Part shown: positions 17,174 to 25,177 of the stretch, one piece after another
Layout of the letters: the number at the start of each line of letters is the position of its first letter
How positions within the stretch are numbered: position 1 is the first letter of the stretch
NCBI GenBank assembly: GCA_046269235.1
Contig: JBJZOS010000002.1
Span: 1 to 64,000 of the forward strand
DNA: 64,000 nucleotides
DNA from: Soonwooa sp032078105
GTDB lineage: Bacteria > Bacteroidota > Bacteroidia > Flavobacteriales > Weeksellaceae
Direction of reading: 5' to 3'
The notes under the pieces: generated by a model
Databases searched by the model: none
Told to the model about the DNA's origin: nothing
What the model saw: only the letters and a program-made list of their open reading frames with translations
Position numbers and translations under genes: made by a program

Positions 17174-17270
17174 CTTATCTTTCCTCAAATTTTGAGGTTG
17201 AATGCGGCACCTTACATCTGCAGGTTGCCAAGATTTCATCGGGTCAATTCCCTCCATCTTTCTGGATAAG
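17174..17270 (-). ncRNA. SAM-I (S-box) riboswitch upstream of metY
   Basis: On the minus strand: P1 CTTATC (17270-17265) pairs with GATAAG (17179-17174). The core reads CCAGAAAGATGGAGGGAA, then GACCCGATGAAATCTTGGCA and GATGTAAGGTGCC. P4 is the hairpin CCTCAAAATTTGAGG. This is a complete S-box. Control is probably by transcription termination at the hairpin 17133-17104. Confidence 0.95.
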
Positions 17271-17297
17271 CGTAATTCTTATTTCAGAATTACAAAA

Positions 17298-17328
17298 CAA
17301 AAATATTACCTAATTTTTGAATATGCAA
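17298..17328 (-). promoter_or_regulatory. Promoter of the metY riboswitch transcript
   Basis: The -7 box TATTTTTG (17305-17298) has a TTG (17328-17326) 20 bases upstream, the Bacteroidota arrangement. It lies in the gap between the end of the amidinohydrolase gene and the aptamer. Confidence 0.6.
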
Positions 17329-17338
17329 GAAAAATATT

Positions 17339-18253
17339 TTATTCTCTCACCAATGGCATAGTAGAACAACGTAACAAACCGCCCATTTTAGAGATTTCTC
17401 GGTACGGGATTTCTTCCACCGTTATTCCCCAAACATCACGAAGATGATTATTCATTCTGGTAAAAGCTTTGTCAGAAACAACCACTTCTGGCGAAATTGA
17501 GAATACATTCGGAAACATCTCAAACATCTCCTGCTCATCAACATGGAAACAGTTTTCTTCCCCAAAAATATCAACAATTAATTGATAATCGCTTTCGTCG
17601 ACAAAGCCGTCCTTGTAAATAATGCATTTGTCCTTCCCAATCGGATTAAAGGTACAATCCAAATGTAAAATACCTTTATAAGGTTCGGTATCGTTTTTCT
17701 TTAATTCAAAATCGAGGATACGTTTTTTTGGAAAATATTCTTTTAGGATTTCGATGGCATATTCATTAGTCCTAGCGGTCTTAAAACTTCTGTAATCCTG
17801 ACTATAACAAGTCCCGATAAAAACAAAATCGTCCCAAACAATTACGTCACCGCCTTCGATATGCGCGGTTTCTGGCAAATTAATGATATTGCGCCAAGCC
17901 ACTTTTTCGAAAATTTTGCGATAAGCTTCCTGCTCGTCAGCTCGATCTTCGATAATGTTAGAAATAATCATTTTGTCATCGATAACAAAAGCGACGTCAC
18001 GTGCAAAAACTTGGTTGTAATCTTCAATAACTTCTGGTCGATAAACTTTGACATCGTGTTTTAGAAGCACCGCTTCGAAAGCCGTCATCTCCGAAACAAT
18101 ATCAACTTCTGCGGGGTAGATATTCTTCTGAATAGAATTGTAGGACTTTGCATCATAACTTTCTTCCAATGTCGGAATGGCGCCGATTGAATTGGGTTGC
18201 CCCAAAACAACTGATTTTAGCCTTCCTGTTTCATTTTTAATATTAAGCTTCAT
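17339..18253 (-). CDS. Arginine/dimethylarginine amidinohydrolase-family protein
   Basis: This is a protein of the arginine deiminase / dimethylarginine dimethylaminohydrolase superfamily, about 304 residues from the ATG at 18253. The frame extends seven codons further to a TTG, which I reject as the start. Seen: LKSVVLGQPNSIG at the N-terminus; VFARDVAFVIDDKMI; the acidic motif AHIEGGDVIVWDD; the catalytic His in GILHLDCTFNPIG; and the nucleophile Cys in GGLLRCSTMPL near the C-terminus (about Cys296). All three catalytic positions of the fold are present, so it should be active on a guanidino substrate. It ends just before the metY promoter and lies 1.7 kb from the related CtlX-like gene. 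The exact substrate cannot be read from sequence. Confidence 0.82.
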   Translation of the reverse strand: MKLNIKNETGRLKSVVLGQPNSIGAIPTLEESYDAKSYNSIQKNIYPAEVDIVSEMTAFEAVLLKHDVKVYRPEVIEDYNQVFARDVAFVIDDKMIISNIIEDRADEQEAYRKIFEKVAWRNIINLPETAHIEGGDVIVWDDFVFIGTCYSQDYRSFKTARTNEYAIEILKEYFPKKRILDFELKKNDTEPYKGILHLDCTFNPIGKDKCIIYKDGFVDESDYQLIVDIFGEENCFHVDEQEMFEMFPNVFSISPEVVVSDKAFTRMNNHLRDVWGITVEEIPYREISKMGGLLRCSTMPLVRE

Positions 18254-18485
18254 AAATTTACTCGTCTGATACAAATATAATGATTGAATAACATTTTCAA
18301 AGTCGTCTACATGAGCAATATCATCTATATAAAGCTTAAATAAAAAGAAAATCTTATATTAATACTTGTTTTATAGAAAATTTTATCCAAAACCTTCACA
18401 ATCATTGGTGAAAACAAATCGTTTAATAAAAATATTAGTTAATTATAAATTGCTGTGGGATAGAATAAATGTAGACAGTTAGTTG

Positions 18486-18493
18486 TAGCTTTG
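18486..18493 (+). promoter_or_regulatory. -7 box before the EamA transporter gene
   Basis: The perfect Bacteroidota consensus TAGCTTTG lies 13 bases before the start codon. No matching TTTG is found 20 bases upstream, so this is tentative. Confidence 0.4.
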
Positions 18494-18506
18494 CAGCCTT
18501 TTAACA

Positions 18507-19385
18507 ATGAAAATGAAGACTCAAGGATATATTTTAGCTGCAATTTCTGCGATTTCGTACGGATTAATTCCTATTTTTATACTTCCGATGAAGCAAATCA
18601 ACTTTTCGATGGAAGTGACATTGTTTTACCGATTTTTGTTTTCGGCAATTATGGTTGGCGTTTATTTAATTTTTAAAAAAGTGAATTTGAAAATTAATAA
18701 ATGGGAGCTTTTAGTTTTATTAATTCTAGGATTATTTTACGCCCTATCTTCGGAGTTTTTATTCCTTGGTTACGATTATTTATCAGCAGGTATTGCATCG
18801 ACCGTTTTGTTTGTATATCCAGTTTTGGTAGCTGTGGTGATGTTTTTATTTTATGGTGAAAAACTTTCCGAATTGGGAATAATTTCGCTATTGTTGACTT
18901 TCTTAGGCGTTATTGTTCTTTGTCTAAAAGGCAACAGCCTCGAAATAAATTTTGCAGGATTAGGCATCGTATTGTTAAGTGCCTTATTCTACGGACTGTA
19001 TATCATTATCGTTAATAAAGCGAAGATTAATGTATCAGGAATTAAATTATCTTTCTACTCAATGCTGTTCACCTCAATCTATTTTTTGATAAAATCTTTA
19101 GTTTTAAAAGAGAGTTTAGCAATTCCGAATTATTCTATCGTCTTCAATTTTGTAACATTTGCGTTTGTAACAACTTTAATATCGAGCATTGCATTGGTTT
19201 TGGCGATCCAAAAAATCGGTTCGACACCAACTGCAATTATGGGCGCATTAGAACCTGTTATCGCTGTAGCAGTCAGTGTTTTATTCTTTAAGGAAGACTT
19301 CACAAGAAATCTATTAATAGGAATTATTTTAATATTGGCGGGCGTTTCTCTCAACATTTTATCTTCTAGAAAAGCCGTTACATAA
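18507..19385 (+). CDS. EamA-family (drug/metabolite) transporter
   Basis: A 292-residue inner-membrane protein with ten hydrophobic segments in two repeats of five, the EamA/DMT design. Seen: the first repeat opens ILAAISAISYGLIPIFI; the end of repeat one has LLLTFLGVIVLCLKGN; the second repeat contains VLLSALFYGLYIIIVNKAK and ends AIMGALEPVIAVAVSVLFF, a typical EamA tail. Such carriers export small metabolites, often amino acids; the substrate here is unknown. The gene stands alone, divergent from the amidinohydrolase gene and convergent with citrate synthase. The ATG at 18507 or the one two codons later (18513) may be the start. Confidence 0.9.
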   Translation: MKMKTQGYILAAISAISYGLIPIFILPMKQINFSMEVTLFYRFLFSAIMVGVYLIFKKVNLKINKWELLVLLILGLFYALSSEFLFLGYDYLSAGIASTVLFVYPVLVAVVMFLFYGEKLSELGIISLLLTFLGVIVLCLKGNSLEINFAGLGIVLLSALFYGLYIIIVNKAKINVSGIKLSFYSMLFTSIYFLIKSLVLKESLAIPNYSIVFNFVTFAFVTTLISSIALVLAIQKIGSTPTAIMGALEPVIAVAVSVLFFKEDFTRNLLIGIILILAGVSLNILSSRKAVT

Positions 19386-19452
19386 TACGCTAAGGCTCAC
19401 AGTTTAAAAATATCTGAAAATCTTATTTAATTTGAAAAATTCAATCATAAAA

Positions 19453-19488
19453 AAACTCCCAAATTATTATTTTGGGAGTTTTATATTG
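19453..19488. terminator. Bidirectional terminator between EamA and gltA
   Basis: The stem AAACTCCCAAA / TTTGGGAGTTT (19453-19463 and 19471-19481) has A/T runs on both sides. It can end the transporter transcript on plus and gltA on minus. Confidence 0.8.
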
Positions 19489-19503
19489 ATGTTTAAAAAC
19501 TTC

Positions 19504-20790
19504 TTATCTGTTAGTCATTGCAACATAATCTCTTACGCCTGCACCTTGATATACTTGTCTTGGACGACCGATTGGGTCCCCGTGAAGTCGCATTTCTTTC
19601 CATTGAGAGATCCATCCTGGAAGTCTTCCTAAGGCAAACATTACGGTAAACATTTCTGTAGGAATTCCTAATGCTCTGTAGATAATTCCTGAATAGAAAT
19701 CTACGTTTGGATATAATTTTTTAGATACGAAGTAATCGTCTTCTAATGCTACTTTTTCTAATTGCATTGCTATATCTAAAGCTTTATCCTGAATTCCTAA
19801 TGCGTTAAGGATATCATCAGCAGCTTTCTTGATGATTTTTGCTCTTGGATCGAAGTTTTTGTAAACTCTGTGTCCGAAGCCCATCAATCTGAAGCTATCT
19901 TCTTTGCTTTTCGCTTTTTCTACCCACTTGTTAACGTCTCCACCATCCTGCTCAATCATCTCTAGCATTTCTATAACAGCTTGGTTTGCACCACCGTGAA
20001 GTGGTCCCCAAAGTGCAGAAACCCCTGCAGAAATCGAAGCAAATAAGCCTGTATGGGCAGAGCCTACCATTCTTACCGTAGAAGTAGAACAGTTTTGCTC
20101 GTGGTCTGCGTGAAGAATTAATAATTTGTCTAAAGCATTAACAACAACTGGATCCATTACAAACTCTTCGTTAGGTAATCTGAAAGCCATTCTGTAGAAA
20201 TTTTCTACATAGCTTAAGCTGTTATCACCGTGGTTAATTGGTAAACCTTGAGTTTTTCTGTAAGTCCAAGCACAAAGATGAGAAAATTTAGCAAGCATTA
20301 ATTCTGCTGCATGATCCATTTCTTCCTTAGAGTTAACATTGACAGCTTTCGGGTTGAATGCCGTTAACGCAGACGTAAGAGAAGAAAGAACGCCCATTGG
20401 GTGAGCAGAGCGAGGGAAAACATCTAGGATCTTCTTCATTTCGTCTGCTACGAAGTTGTATTTCTTAATATTATTATCGAAAGAAGTAAATTGGCTTTCA
20501 GTTGGCAATTCACCGTGAAGTAATAAATACATTACTTCTGTAAAGTTCGATTCTTCAGCAATTTGCTCGATAGGATAACCTCTATAATACAATTCTCCTT
20601 TATCTCCGTCTAGGTAAGTGATGTCACTAAGCGTAGCACCTGTATTTTTGTACCCTAAATCTAAAGTGATAAGACCTGTTTGATCTCTTAGTTTTGAAAT
20701 ATCAATCCCTCTATCACCTAAAGTGCTGTCAACGATTGGATATTCATAAGAATTACCATCGTAATTCAGTATAACTTTATTATCTGACAT
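19504..20790 (-). CDS. gltA: Citrate synthase
   Basis: This enzyme condenses oxaloacetate with acetyl-CoA to open the TCA cycle. Seen: the N-terminal beta-rich region (ILNYDGNSYEYPIVDSTLG); the block LDGDKGELYYRGYPIEQIA; and the catalytic histidines in ALWGPLHGGANQAVIEML and LMGFGHRVYKNFDPRA. The catalytic Asp region is NVDFYSGIIYRALGIP. The length of 428 aa and the N-terminal domain fit the type II (hexameric) Gram-negative form. It lies 81 bases downstream of enolase on the same strand, and a strong terminator follows. Assignment secure. Confidence 0.97.
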   Translation of the reverse strand: MSDNKVILNYDGNSYEYPIVDSTLGDRGIDISKLRDQTGLITLDLGYKNTGATLSDITYLDGDKGELYYRGYPIEQIAEESNFTEVMYLLLHGELPTESQFTSFDNNIKKYNFVADEMKKILDVFPRSAHPMGVLSSLTSALTAFNPKAVNVNSKEEMDHAAELMLAKFSHLCAWTYRKTQGLPINHGDNSLSYVENFYRMAFRLPNEEFVMDPVVVNALDKLLILHADHEQNCSTSTVRMVGSAHTGLFASISAGVSALWGPLHGGANQAVIEMLEMIEQDGGDVNKWVEKAKSKEDSFRLMGFGHRVYKNFDPRAKIIKKAADDILNALGIQDKALDIAMQLEKVALEDDYFVSKKLYPNVDFYSGIIYRALGIPTEMFTVMFALGRLPGWISQWKEMRLHGDPIGRPRQVYQGAGVRDYVAMTNR

Positions 20791-20871
20791 TATTATATAA
20801 TTTTGGTTTAAATATACATAAAATAGAGCAAACAGCGAAAGTTCGCTCCTTTAAAATTTTGTTAAAACTTA

Positions 20872-22164
20872 TTATCTTTTTATTTTGAAAGCATCCATTC
20901 CTGGGAAAATAGCAGTGTCGCCCAAAGCTTCTTCGATTCTAATTAATTGATTGTATTTCGCCATTCTATCAGAACGCGAAGCAGAGCCTGTTTTAATTTG
21001 ACCACAATTCATAGCCACCGCAAGATCAGCAATGGTTGCGTCTTCAGTTTCACCAGATCTGTGAGACATTACGGAAGTATATTTGTTGTTTTGAGCCATT
21101 TGTACCGCTGCCATCGTTTCAGAAAGAGAACCAATTTGGTTAACTTTTACTAAGATTGAATTCGCCGTATCTTCTTTAATACCTCTTGCCAAACGCTCTA
21201 CATTAGTTACAAATAAATCGTCACCTACTAATTGAACTCTATCACCGATTTTGTCGGTCAGCATTTTCCAACCCGTCCAGTCATCCTCATGCATACCGTC
21301 TTCAATAGAGATAATTGGATATTTTGCACAAAGTTCAGCCAAGTAAGAAACTTGCTCTTCTCTACTTCTGTGCGCACCTTTATCGCCTTCGAATTTTCTG
21401 TAATCGTAAGTTCCATCAACGTAGAACTCAGAAGACGCACAGTCTAATGCTAGCATAACATCGTCACCTGGTTTGTAACCAGCCTTTTCGATGGCTTGTA
21501 ATAACGTATCTAAAGCATCTTCGGTACCATTGAATGTTGGTGCAAAACCACCTTCATCACCAACAGCTGTCGAAAGATTTCTTCCTTTTAAAATTGATTT
21601 TAATGAATGGAAAATTTCAGTTCCTTTTCTTAATGAATCTGAGAAAGATTCTGCCTTCACTGGCATAATCATAAACTCTTGGAAAGCAATAGGAGCGTCA
21701 GAGTGCGAACCGCCGTTGATAACATTCATCATCGGAACTGGAAGTGTGTTAGCATTAACACCTCCAATATATTTATAGAGTGGCATTTTAAGTTCGTTAG
21801 CTGCTGCTTTAGCTGCGGCCAAAGACACACCAAGAATAGCGTTAGCCCCTAGATTACCTTTATTGTTAGTGCCGTCAAGATCAATCATAATTTGATCCAA
21901 TAGATTTTGCTCAAAAACAGGAAGACCAATTAATTCTGGAGCAATAATTTCTTTTACATTTTCTACGGCTTTAAGAACACCTTTTCCTAAGTACAGGTTG
22001 CCACCGTCTCTTAATTCAACAGCTTCGTGCTCACCAGTCGAAGCACCAGAAGGCACTGCAGCACGTCCCATAGCACCGTTTTCTGTAAATACATCAACCT
22101 CAACTGTTGGATTACCTCTAGAGTCTAAAATTTGTCTAGCATCGATAAAAGAAATGTAACTCAT
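20872..22164 (-). CDS. eno: Enolase
   Basis: Enolase interconverts 2-phosphoglycerate and phosphoenolpyruvate in glycolysis. Seen: ARQILDSRGNPTVEVDV at the N-terminus; GASTGEHEAVELRDG; the metal and catalytic region ISIEDGMHEDDWTGW and LVGDDLFVTNVERL; the catalytic Lys in ILVKVNQIGSLSETM; and the signature SHRSGETEDATIADLAV. Length 430 aa is standard. It is the first gene before gltA on the minus strand. A perfect -7 box TATTTTTG (22215-22208) lies 44 bases upstream of its ATG. Assignment secure. Confidence 0.98.
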   Translation of the reverse strand: MSYISFIDARQILDSRGNPTVEVDVFTENGAMGRAAVPSGASTGEHEAVELRDGGNLYLGKGVLKAVENVKEIIAPELIGLPVFEQNLLDQIMIDLDGTNNKGNLGANAILGVSLAAAKAAANELKMPLYKYIGGVNANTLPVPMMNVINGGSHSDAPIAFQEFMIMPVKAESFSDSLRKGTEIFHSLKSILKGRNLSTAVGDEGGFAPTFNGTEDALDTLLQAIEKAGYKPGDDVMLALDCASSEFYVDGTYDYRKFEGDKGAHRSREEQVSYLAELCAKYPIISIEDGMHEDDWTGWKMLTDKIGDRVQLVGDDLFVTNVERLARGIKEDTANSILVKVNQIGSLSETMAAVQMAQNNKYTSVMSHRSGETEDATIADLAVAMNCGQIKTGSASRSDRMAKYNQLIRIEEALGDTAIFPGMDAFKIKR

Positions 22165-22446
22165 TTTTAAATTTTAATTTGATTTAATATTCATTCTTAA
22201 ATGTTTACAAAAATAATCAATTGAATTGATATTTAATAGAAACCTGTTTAATATTTGATAGAATTATTGAAAGCTTTTAATAGTAATAATAAAAAACTTT
22301 AAACGATTGATTAAAAAAAGAAAAATAATCAAAATAAAATGTATAATACCTAAAAATATCCCTATATTTATTCATCTTTTTGTCCAAATAAGTAAGATAA
22401 TTGTTTAATATGTAAGTTTAATTTAGTATTTTGCATTCAAAAGAGA
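22165..22446. promoter_or_regulatory. Divergent promoter region of eno and the crotonase gene
   Basis: About 280 AT-rich bases separate two divergent genes. The eno side has TATTTTTG (22215-22208, minus). The other side has a TAGTATTTTG stretch (22423-22432) shortly before the crotonase ATG. No other structure was seen. Confidence 0.4.
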
Positions 22447-23223
22447 ATGAAGATGAATTTTGAAAATATCATTTTAGAAAGAAAAGAAAAAATTGCGGTT
22501 ATCACAATTAACAGACCGCAAAGTCTAAATGCTTTGAACAAGCCAGTATTTACTGAGCTTTCAGCAGCTTTGGATAGCATTGCAAATGACAAGGAAATAA
22601 GAGCTGTCATCTTAACAGGTTCTGGAGAAAAGTCTTTTGTTGCTGGCGCGGACATTAAGGAGTTTATGGATTTTGATGTTGCACAAGCCGAGGCATTGGC
22701 AAGAGACAACCAAGAAATGATCTTTAACAAAATTGAAAACTTTAACAAACCTGTCATTGCAGCGGTTAACGGCTTTGCCTTGGGTGGTGGTCTAGAGTTA
22801 GCAATGGCGTGTCATATTCGCTATGCATCCGACAATGCAAAACTTGGTCTACCCGAAGTAACTTTAGGATTGATCCCTGGTTATGGAGGAACACAACGCC
22901 TTCCAAAGTTGGTAGGAAAAGGAATAGCTAACGAAATGATTTTCACAGCAAAGATGGTATCAGCACAACGTGCAAAAGAAATTGGCTTGGTCAACGAAGT
23001 CTATTCTCAAGAAGAGCTTTTAGCGAAAACAACTGAGCTTGCAGAGACTATTGCTAAAAACTCACCAATGGCCATTAACAAAGCTATACAAGCTGTTAAT
23101 AAGTCAGATGATGCACAAGCTGGCTTTGAACAAGAAATAAAAAGCTTTGGAGAACTTTTTGGTCTAGAAGATAAAAAAGAAGGAGTTGGTGCATTTTTGG
23201 AAAAGAGAAAACCGAACTTCTAA
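22447..23223 (+). CDS. Enoyl-CoA hydratase (crotonase family)
   Basis: A 258-residue crotonase-fold enzyme that probably hydrates 2-enoyl-CoA in fatty acid or branched-chain amino acid breakdown. Seen: INRPQSLNALNKPVFTEL; the oxyanion and CoA motif FVAGADIKEFMDF; AVNGFALGGGLELAMACHI with one catalytic Glu; and GLPEVTLGLIPGYGGTQRLP with the second Glu. Both glutamates of true hydratases are present. It starts a plus-strand run with the dCMP deaminase (ATG 2 bases after the stop), the recombinase and the NUDIX gene. The physiological substrate is unknown. Confidence 0.92.
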   Translation: MKMNFENIILERKEKIAVITINRPQSLNALNKPVFTELSAALDSIANDKEIRAVILTGSGEKSFVAGADIKEFMDFDVAQAEALARDNQEMIFNKIENFNKPVIAAVNGFALGGGLELAMACHIRYASDNAKLGLPEVTLGLIPGYGGTQRLPKLVGKGIANEMIFTAKMVSAQRAKEIGLVNEVYSQEELLAKTTELAETIAKNSPMAINKAIQAVNKSDDAQAGFEQEIKSFGELFGLEDKKEGVGAFLEKRKPNF

Positions 23224-23224
23224 A

Positions 23225-23659
23225 ATGACGGACTTTAATAAATTCGATGTTGCTTACCTGAAAATGGCTCTTGAATGGAGCAGTCTTTCGTACTGCAAAA
23301 GAAAACAGGTCGGCGCATTGATCGTAAAAGATAGAATGATTATATCCGATGGTTATAATGGAACACCATCGGGTTTTGAAAATAACTGTGAAGACCAATC
23401 AGGAAAAACGCATTGGTATGTATTACATGCAGAAGCCAACGCTATCCTAAAACTATCATCTAGTACACAATCTGCAAAAGGAGCAACATTATACTTGACA
23501 ATGTCTCCTTGTAAGGAATGCAGCAAATTGATATTACAATCTGGTATTACCAAAGTGGTGTATACCAGTGATTATTCAGATAACTCTGGATTAGATTTTT
23601 TAATAAGCGCGGGAATAGAAACTTTAAAAATAAGTGAACAAAAACTCTATGAAAATTAA
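23225..23659 (+). CDS. Deoxycytidylate (dCMP) deaminase
   Basis: A 144-residue zinc-dependent deaminase converting dCMP to dUMP for dTTP synthesis. Seen: the zinc and proton-shuttle motif HAEANAIL (His68, Glu70) and the PCKEC motif in TMSPCKECSKLI (Cys96, Cys99). The region DGYNGTPSGFENNCED is characteristic of dCMP deaminases (nucleotide-binding loop). The frame opens 13 codons earlier, but the ATG at 23225, just after the crotonase stop, gives the family's usual start and is preferred. Tight spacing suggests an operon with the genes on both sides. Confidence 0.92.
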   Translation: MTDFNKFDVAYLKMALEWSSLSYCKRKQVGALIVKDRMIISDGYNGTPSGFENNCEDQSGKTHWYVLHAEANAILKLSSSTQSAKGATLYLTMSPCKECSKLILQSGITKVVYTSDYSDNSGLDFLISAGIETLKISEQKLYEN

Positions 23660-23698
23660 CAAAAACAATAACTAAAACACAACACAAAAACACAAACG

Positions 23699-24604
23699 AT
23701 GAACTGGTCCGAAAAAATAAGTGACTTTTCAAATTATCTAAAATTTGAAAAGAATTTTTCCGAGAACACTCTTGATGCTTATCTACGAGATATTAAAAAG
23801 CTTCACGAGTACGCTATGACAGAATTAGAAGGTATTTCTCCTTTAGAAATAAGCTTTGAAAATTTGCAAGAATTCATTTATCAACTTTCTAAAAAGAAAA
23901 TTAGCGAGCGATCGCAAGCCCGTTGGATATCTTCTATAAAAGCATTTTTCAAATATTTGGTTGAAGACGAAGTCCGTGAGGACAATCCTGCCACTTTGCT
24001 AGAAGGTCCCAAGTTAGGATTATATCTTCCTGACACCTTAAGCATTGAAGATATTGAACGGATTTTAAAATGTATTGATCTGAGTAACGACCTTGGCCAA
24101 CGCAATCGTTGCATTCTCGAAGTACTTTACGCTTGCGGATTACGCGTTTCGGAATTGATTGATCTTAGAATATCGAACATCAATTTTAAAGAACATTATC
24201 TAAAAGTAGAAGGCAAAGGCGGCAAAGTAAGATTGGTCCCTTTAGCCGAATACACCTCAGAGATTATTTTGTCCTACATTAACGACACACGTGCTAAAGG
24301 TAAAATAAACAAAAAATATGAAGATATATTATTCTTAAATTCTAGAGGTGCAAATATGTCTCGCGTGATTGTATTCTTAATTATTAAAGAATTAACAGAT
24401 CGTGCAGGTATTAATAAGAACATTTCGCCGCACACTTTTAGACATTCTTTTGCGACACATTTGCTACAGAATGGCGCAGATCTTCGCTACATCCAAGAAA
24501 TGCTTGGGCACAGCAGTATCACAACTACCGAAATCTACACGCATCTAAAAACTGAAGAATTGCGAGACGTTATCCTCAATTATCATCCAAGAAATCAAGC
24601 TTAA
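23699..24604 (+). CDS. xerD: Tyrosine recombinase, XerD type
   Basis: A 301-residue tyrosine recombinase. XerC/XerD resolve chromosome dimers at dif near the terminus. Seen: the N-terminal SAM-like core-binding domain (NYLKFEKNFSENTLDAYLRD), then the catalytic domain. The catalytic residues are all present: Arg149 in CGLRVSEL, Lys173 in GKGGKVRLVP, His245 and Arg248 in PHTFRHSFATHLL, His271 in MLGHSSITTTEIY and Tyr280. Length and the C-terminal IYTHLKTEELRDVI fit the Xer housekeeping enzymes and not phage integrases. It sits in a metabolic gene run with no mobile-element signs. XerD rather than XerC is a judgement from overall resemblance. Confidence 0.9.
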   Translation: MNWSEKISDFSNYLKFEKNFSENTLDAYLRDIKKLHEYAMTELEGISPLEISFENLQEFIYQLSKKKISERSQARWISSIKAFFKYLVEDEVREDNPATLLEGPKLGLYLPDTLSIEDIERILKCIDLSNDLGQRNRCILEVLYACGLRVSELIDLRISNINFKEHYLKVEGKGGKVRLVPLAEYTSEIILSYINDTRAKGKINKKYEDILFLNSRGANMSRVIVFLIIKELTDRAGINKNISPHTFRHSFATHLLQNGADLRYIQEMLGHSSITTTEIYTHLKTEELRDVILNYHPRNQA

Positions 24605-24611
24605 AAAAAAT

Positions 24612-25115
24612 ATGAATCAATTACAATATTGTCCAAAATGCGGAAAAAAATCTCTTAATTGGGATGGTGAAAAAAAATGGAGTTGTGGGCAATGCGACTA
24701 TACAATGTATCACAATTGTGCTGGCGCCGTGGCTGTTGTTATCCGCTGTGGAGAAGAAATCTTTTTAACAAAGAGAAATCAAAATCCTGCAATGGGGAAA
24801 ATGGATCTTAGTGGTGGTTTTGTTGATCCCAAAGAATCTGCTGAAGAAACCTGTCGTCGAGAATTAAAAGAAGAATTAAATATTGACATCGATATGTCTA
24901 AACTTAAATATCTTACAAGTGCACCCAATGTCTACCACTATAAAGAAATTGATTACAATACTTTAGATTTATTTTATGAGTATGAAGTCTTGGAAAAATT
25001 TGTTCCAGAATTAGAAGAACATGAAGTTTCGGATTTTGTTTGGATAAAAAAAGAAGACATCAACTTGGACGACATCGCATTTGATTCCCAAAGAAATTTT
25101 TTCAAAACATATTAA
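24612..25115 (+). CDS. NUDIX hydrolase with N-terminal zinc ribbon
   Basis: A 167-residue NUDIX enzyme that hydrolyses a nucleoside diphosphate linked to another moiety; the substrate is unknown. Seen: a zinc ribbon with four cysteines at about residues 7, 10, 25 and 28 (YCPKCGKKSL, WSCGQCDY), as in NudC-like proteins, and then the NUDIX box GGFVDPKESAEETCRREL continuing KEEL (about residues 68-89). It starts 8 bases after the recombinase stop. A bidirectional terminator follows. It is shorter than NADH pyrophosphatase NudC (about 260 aa), so a simple ADP-sugar or NAD activity should not be assumed. Confidence 0.88.
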   Translation: MNQLQYCPKCGKKSLNWDGEKKWSCGQCDYTMYHNCAGAVAVVIRCGEEIFLTKRNQNPAMGKMDLSGGFVDPKESAEETCRRELKEELNIDIDMSKLKYLTSAPNVYHYKEIDYNTLDLFYEYEVLEKFVPELEEHEVSDFVWIKKEDINLDDIAFDSQRNFFKTY

Positions 25116-25126
25116 CTATAAAAAAC

Positions 25127-25157
25127 AAGAAAGCCTCGCACATTGCAAGGCTTTCTT
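25127..25157. terminator. Bidirectional terminator between the NUDIX gene and pckA
   Basis: A perfect stem AAGAAAGCCT / AGGCTTTCTT (25127-25136 and 25148-25157) with flanking A and T runs serves two convergent genes. Confidence 0.85.
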
Positions 25158-25177
25158 TATTTAAAATAACATCAATA

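Noticed and set aside
20834..20847. Short hairpin AGCGAA/TTCGCT between eno and gltA as a terminator
   Set aside because: The stem is only six pairs with a 2-base loop and no T run on the minus strand, so it probably does not end transcription.
23699..24604. Tyrosine recombinase as a phage or integron integrase
   Set aside because: Its length, domain order and C-terminus fit XerC/XerD, and no att site, tRNA target or phage gene lies nearby.
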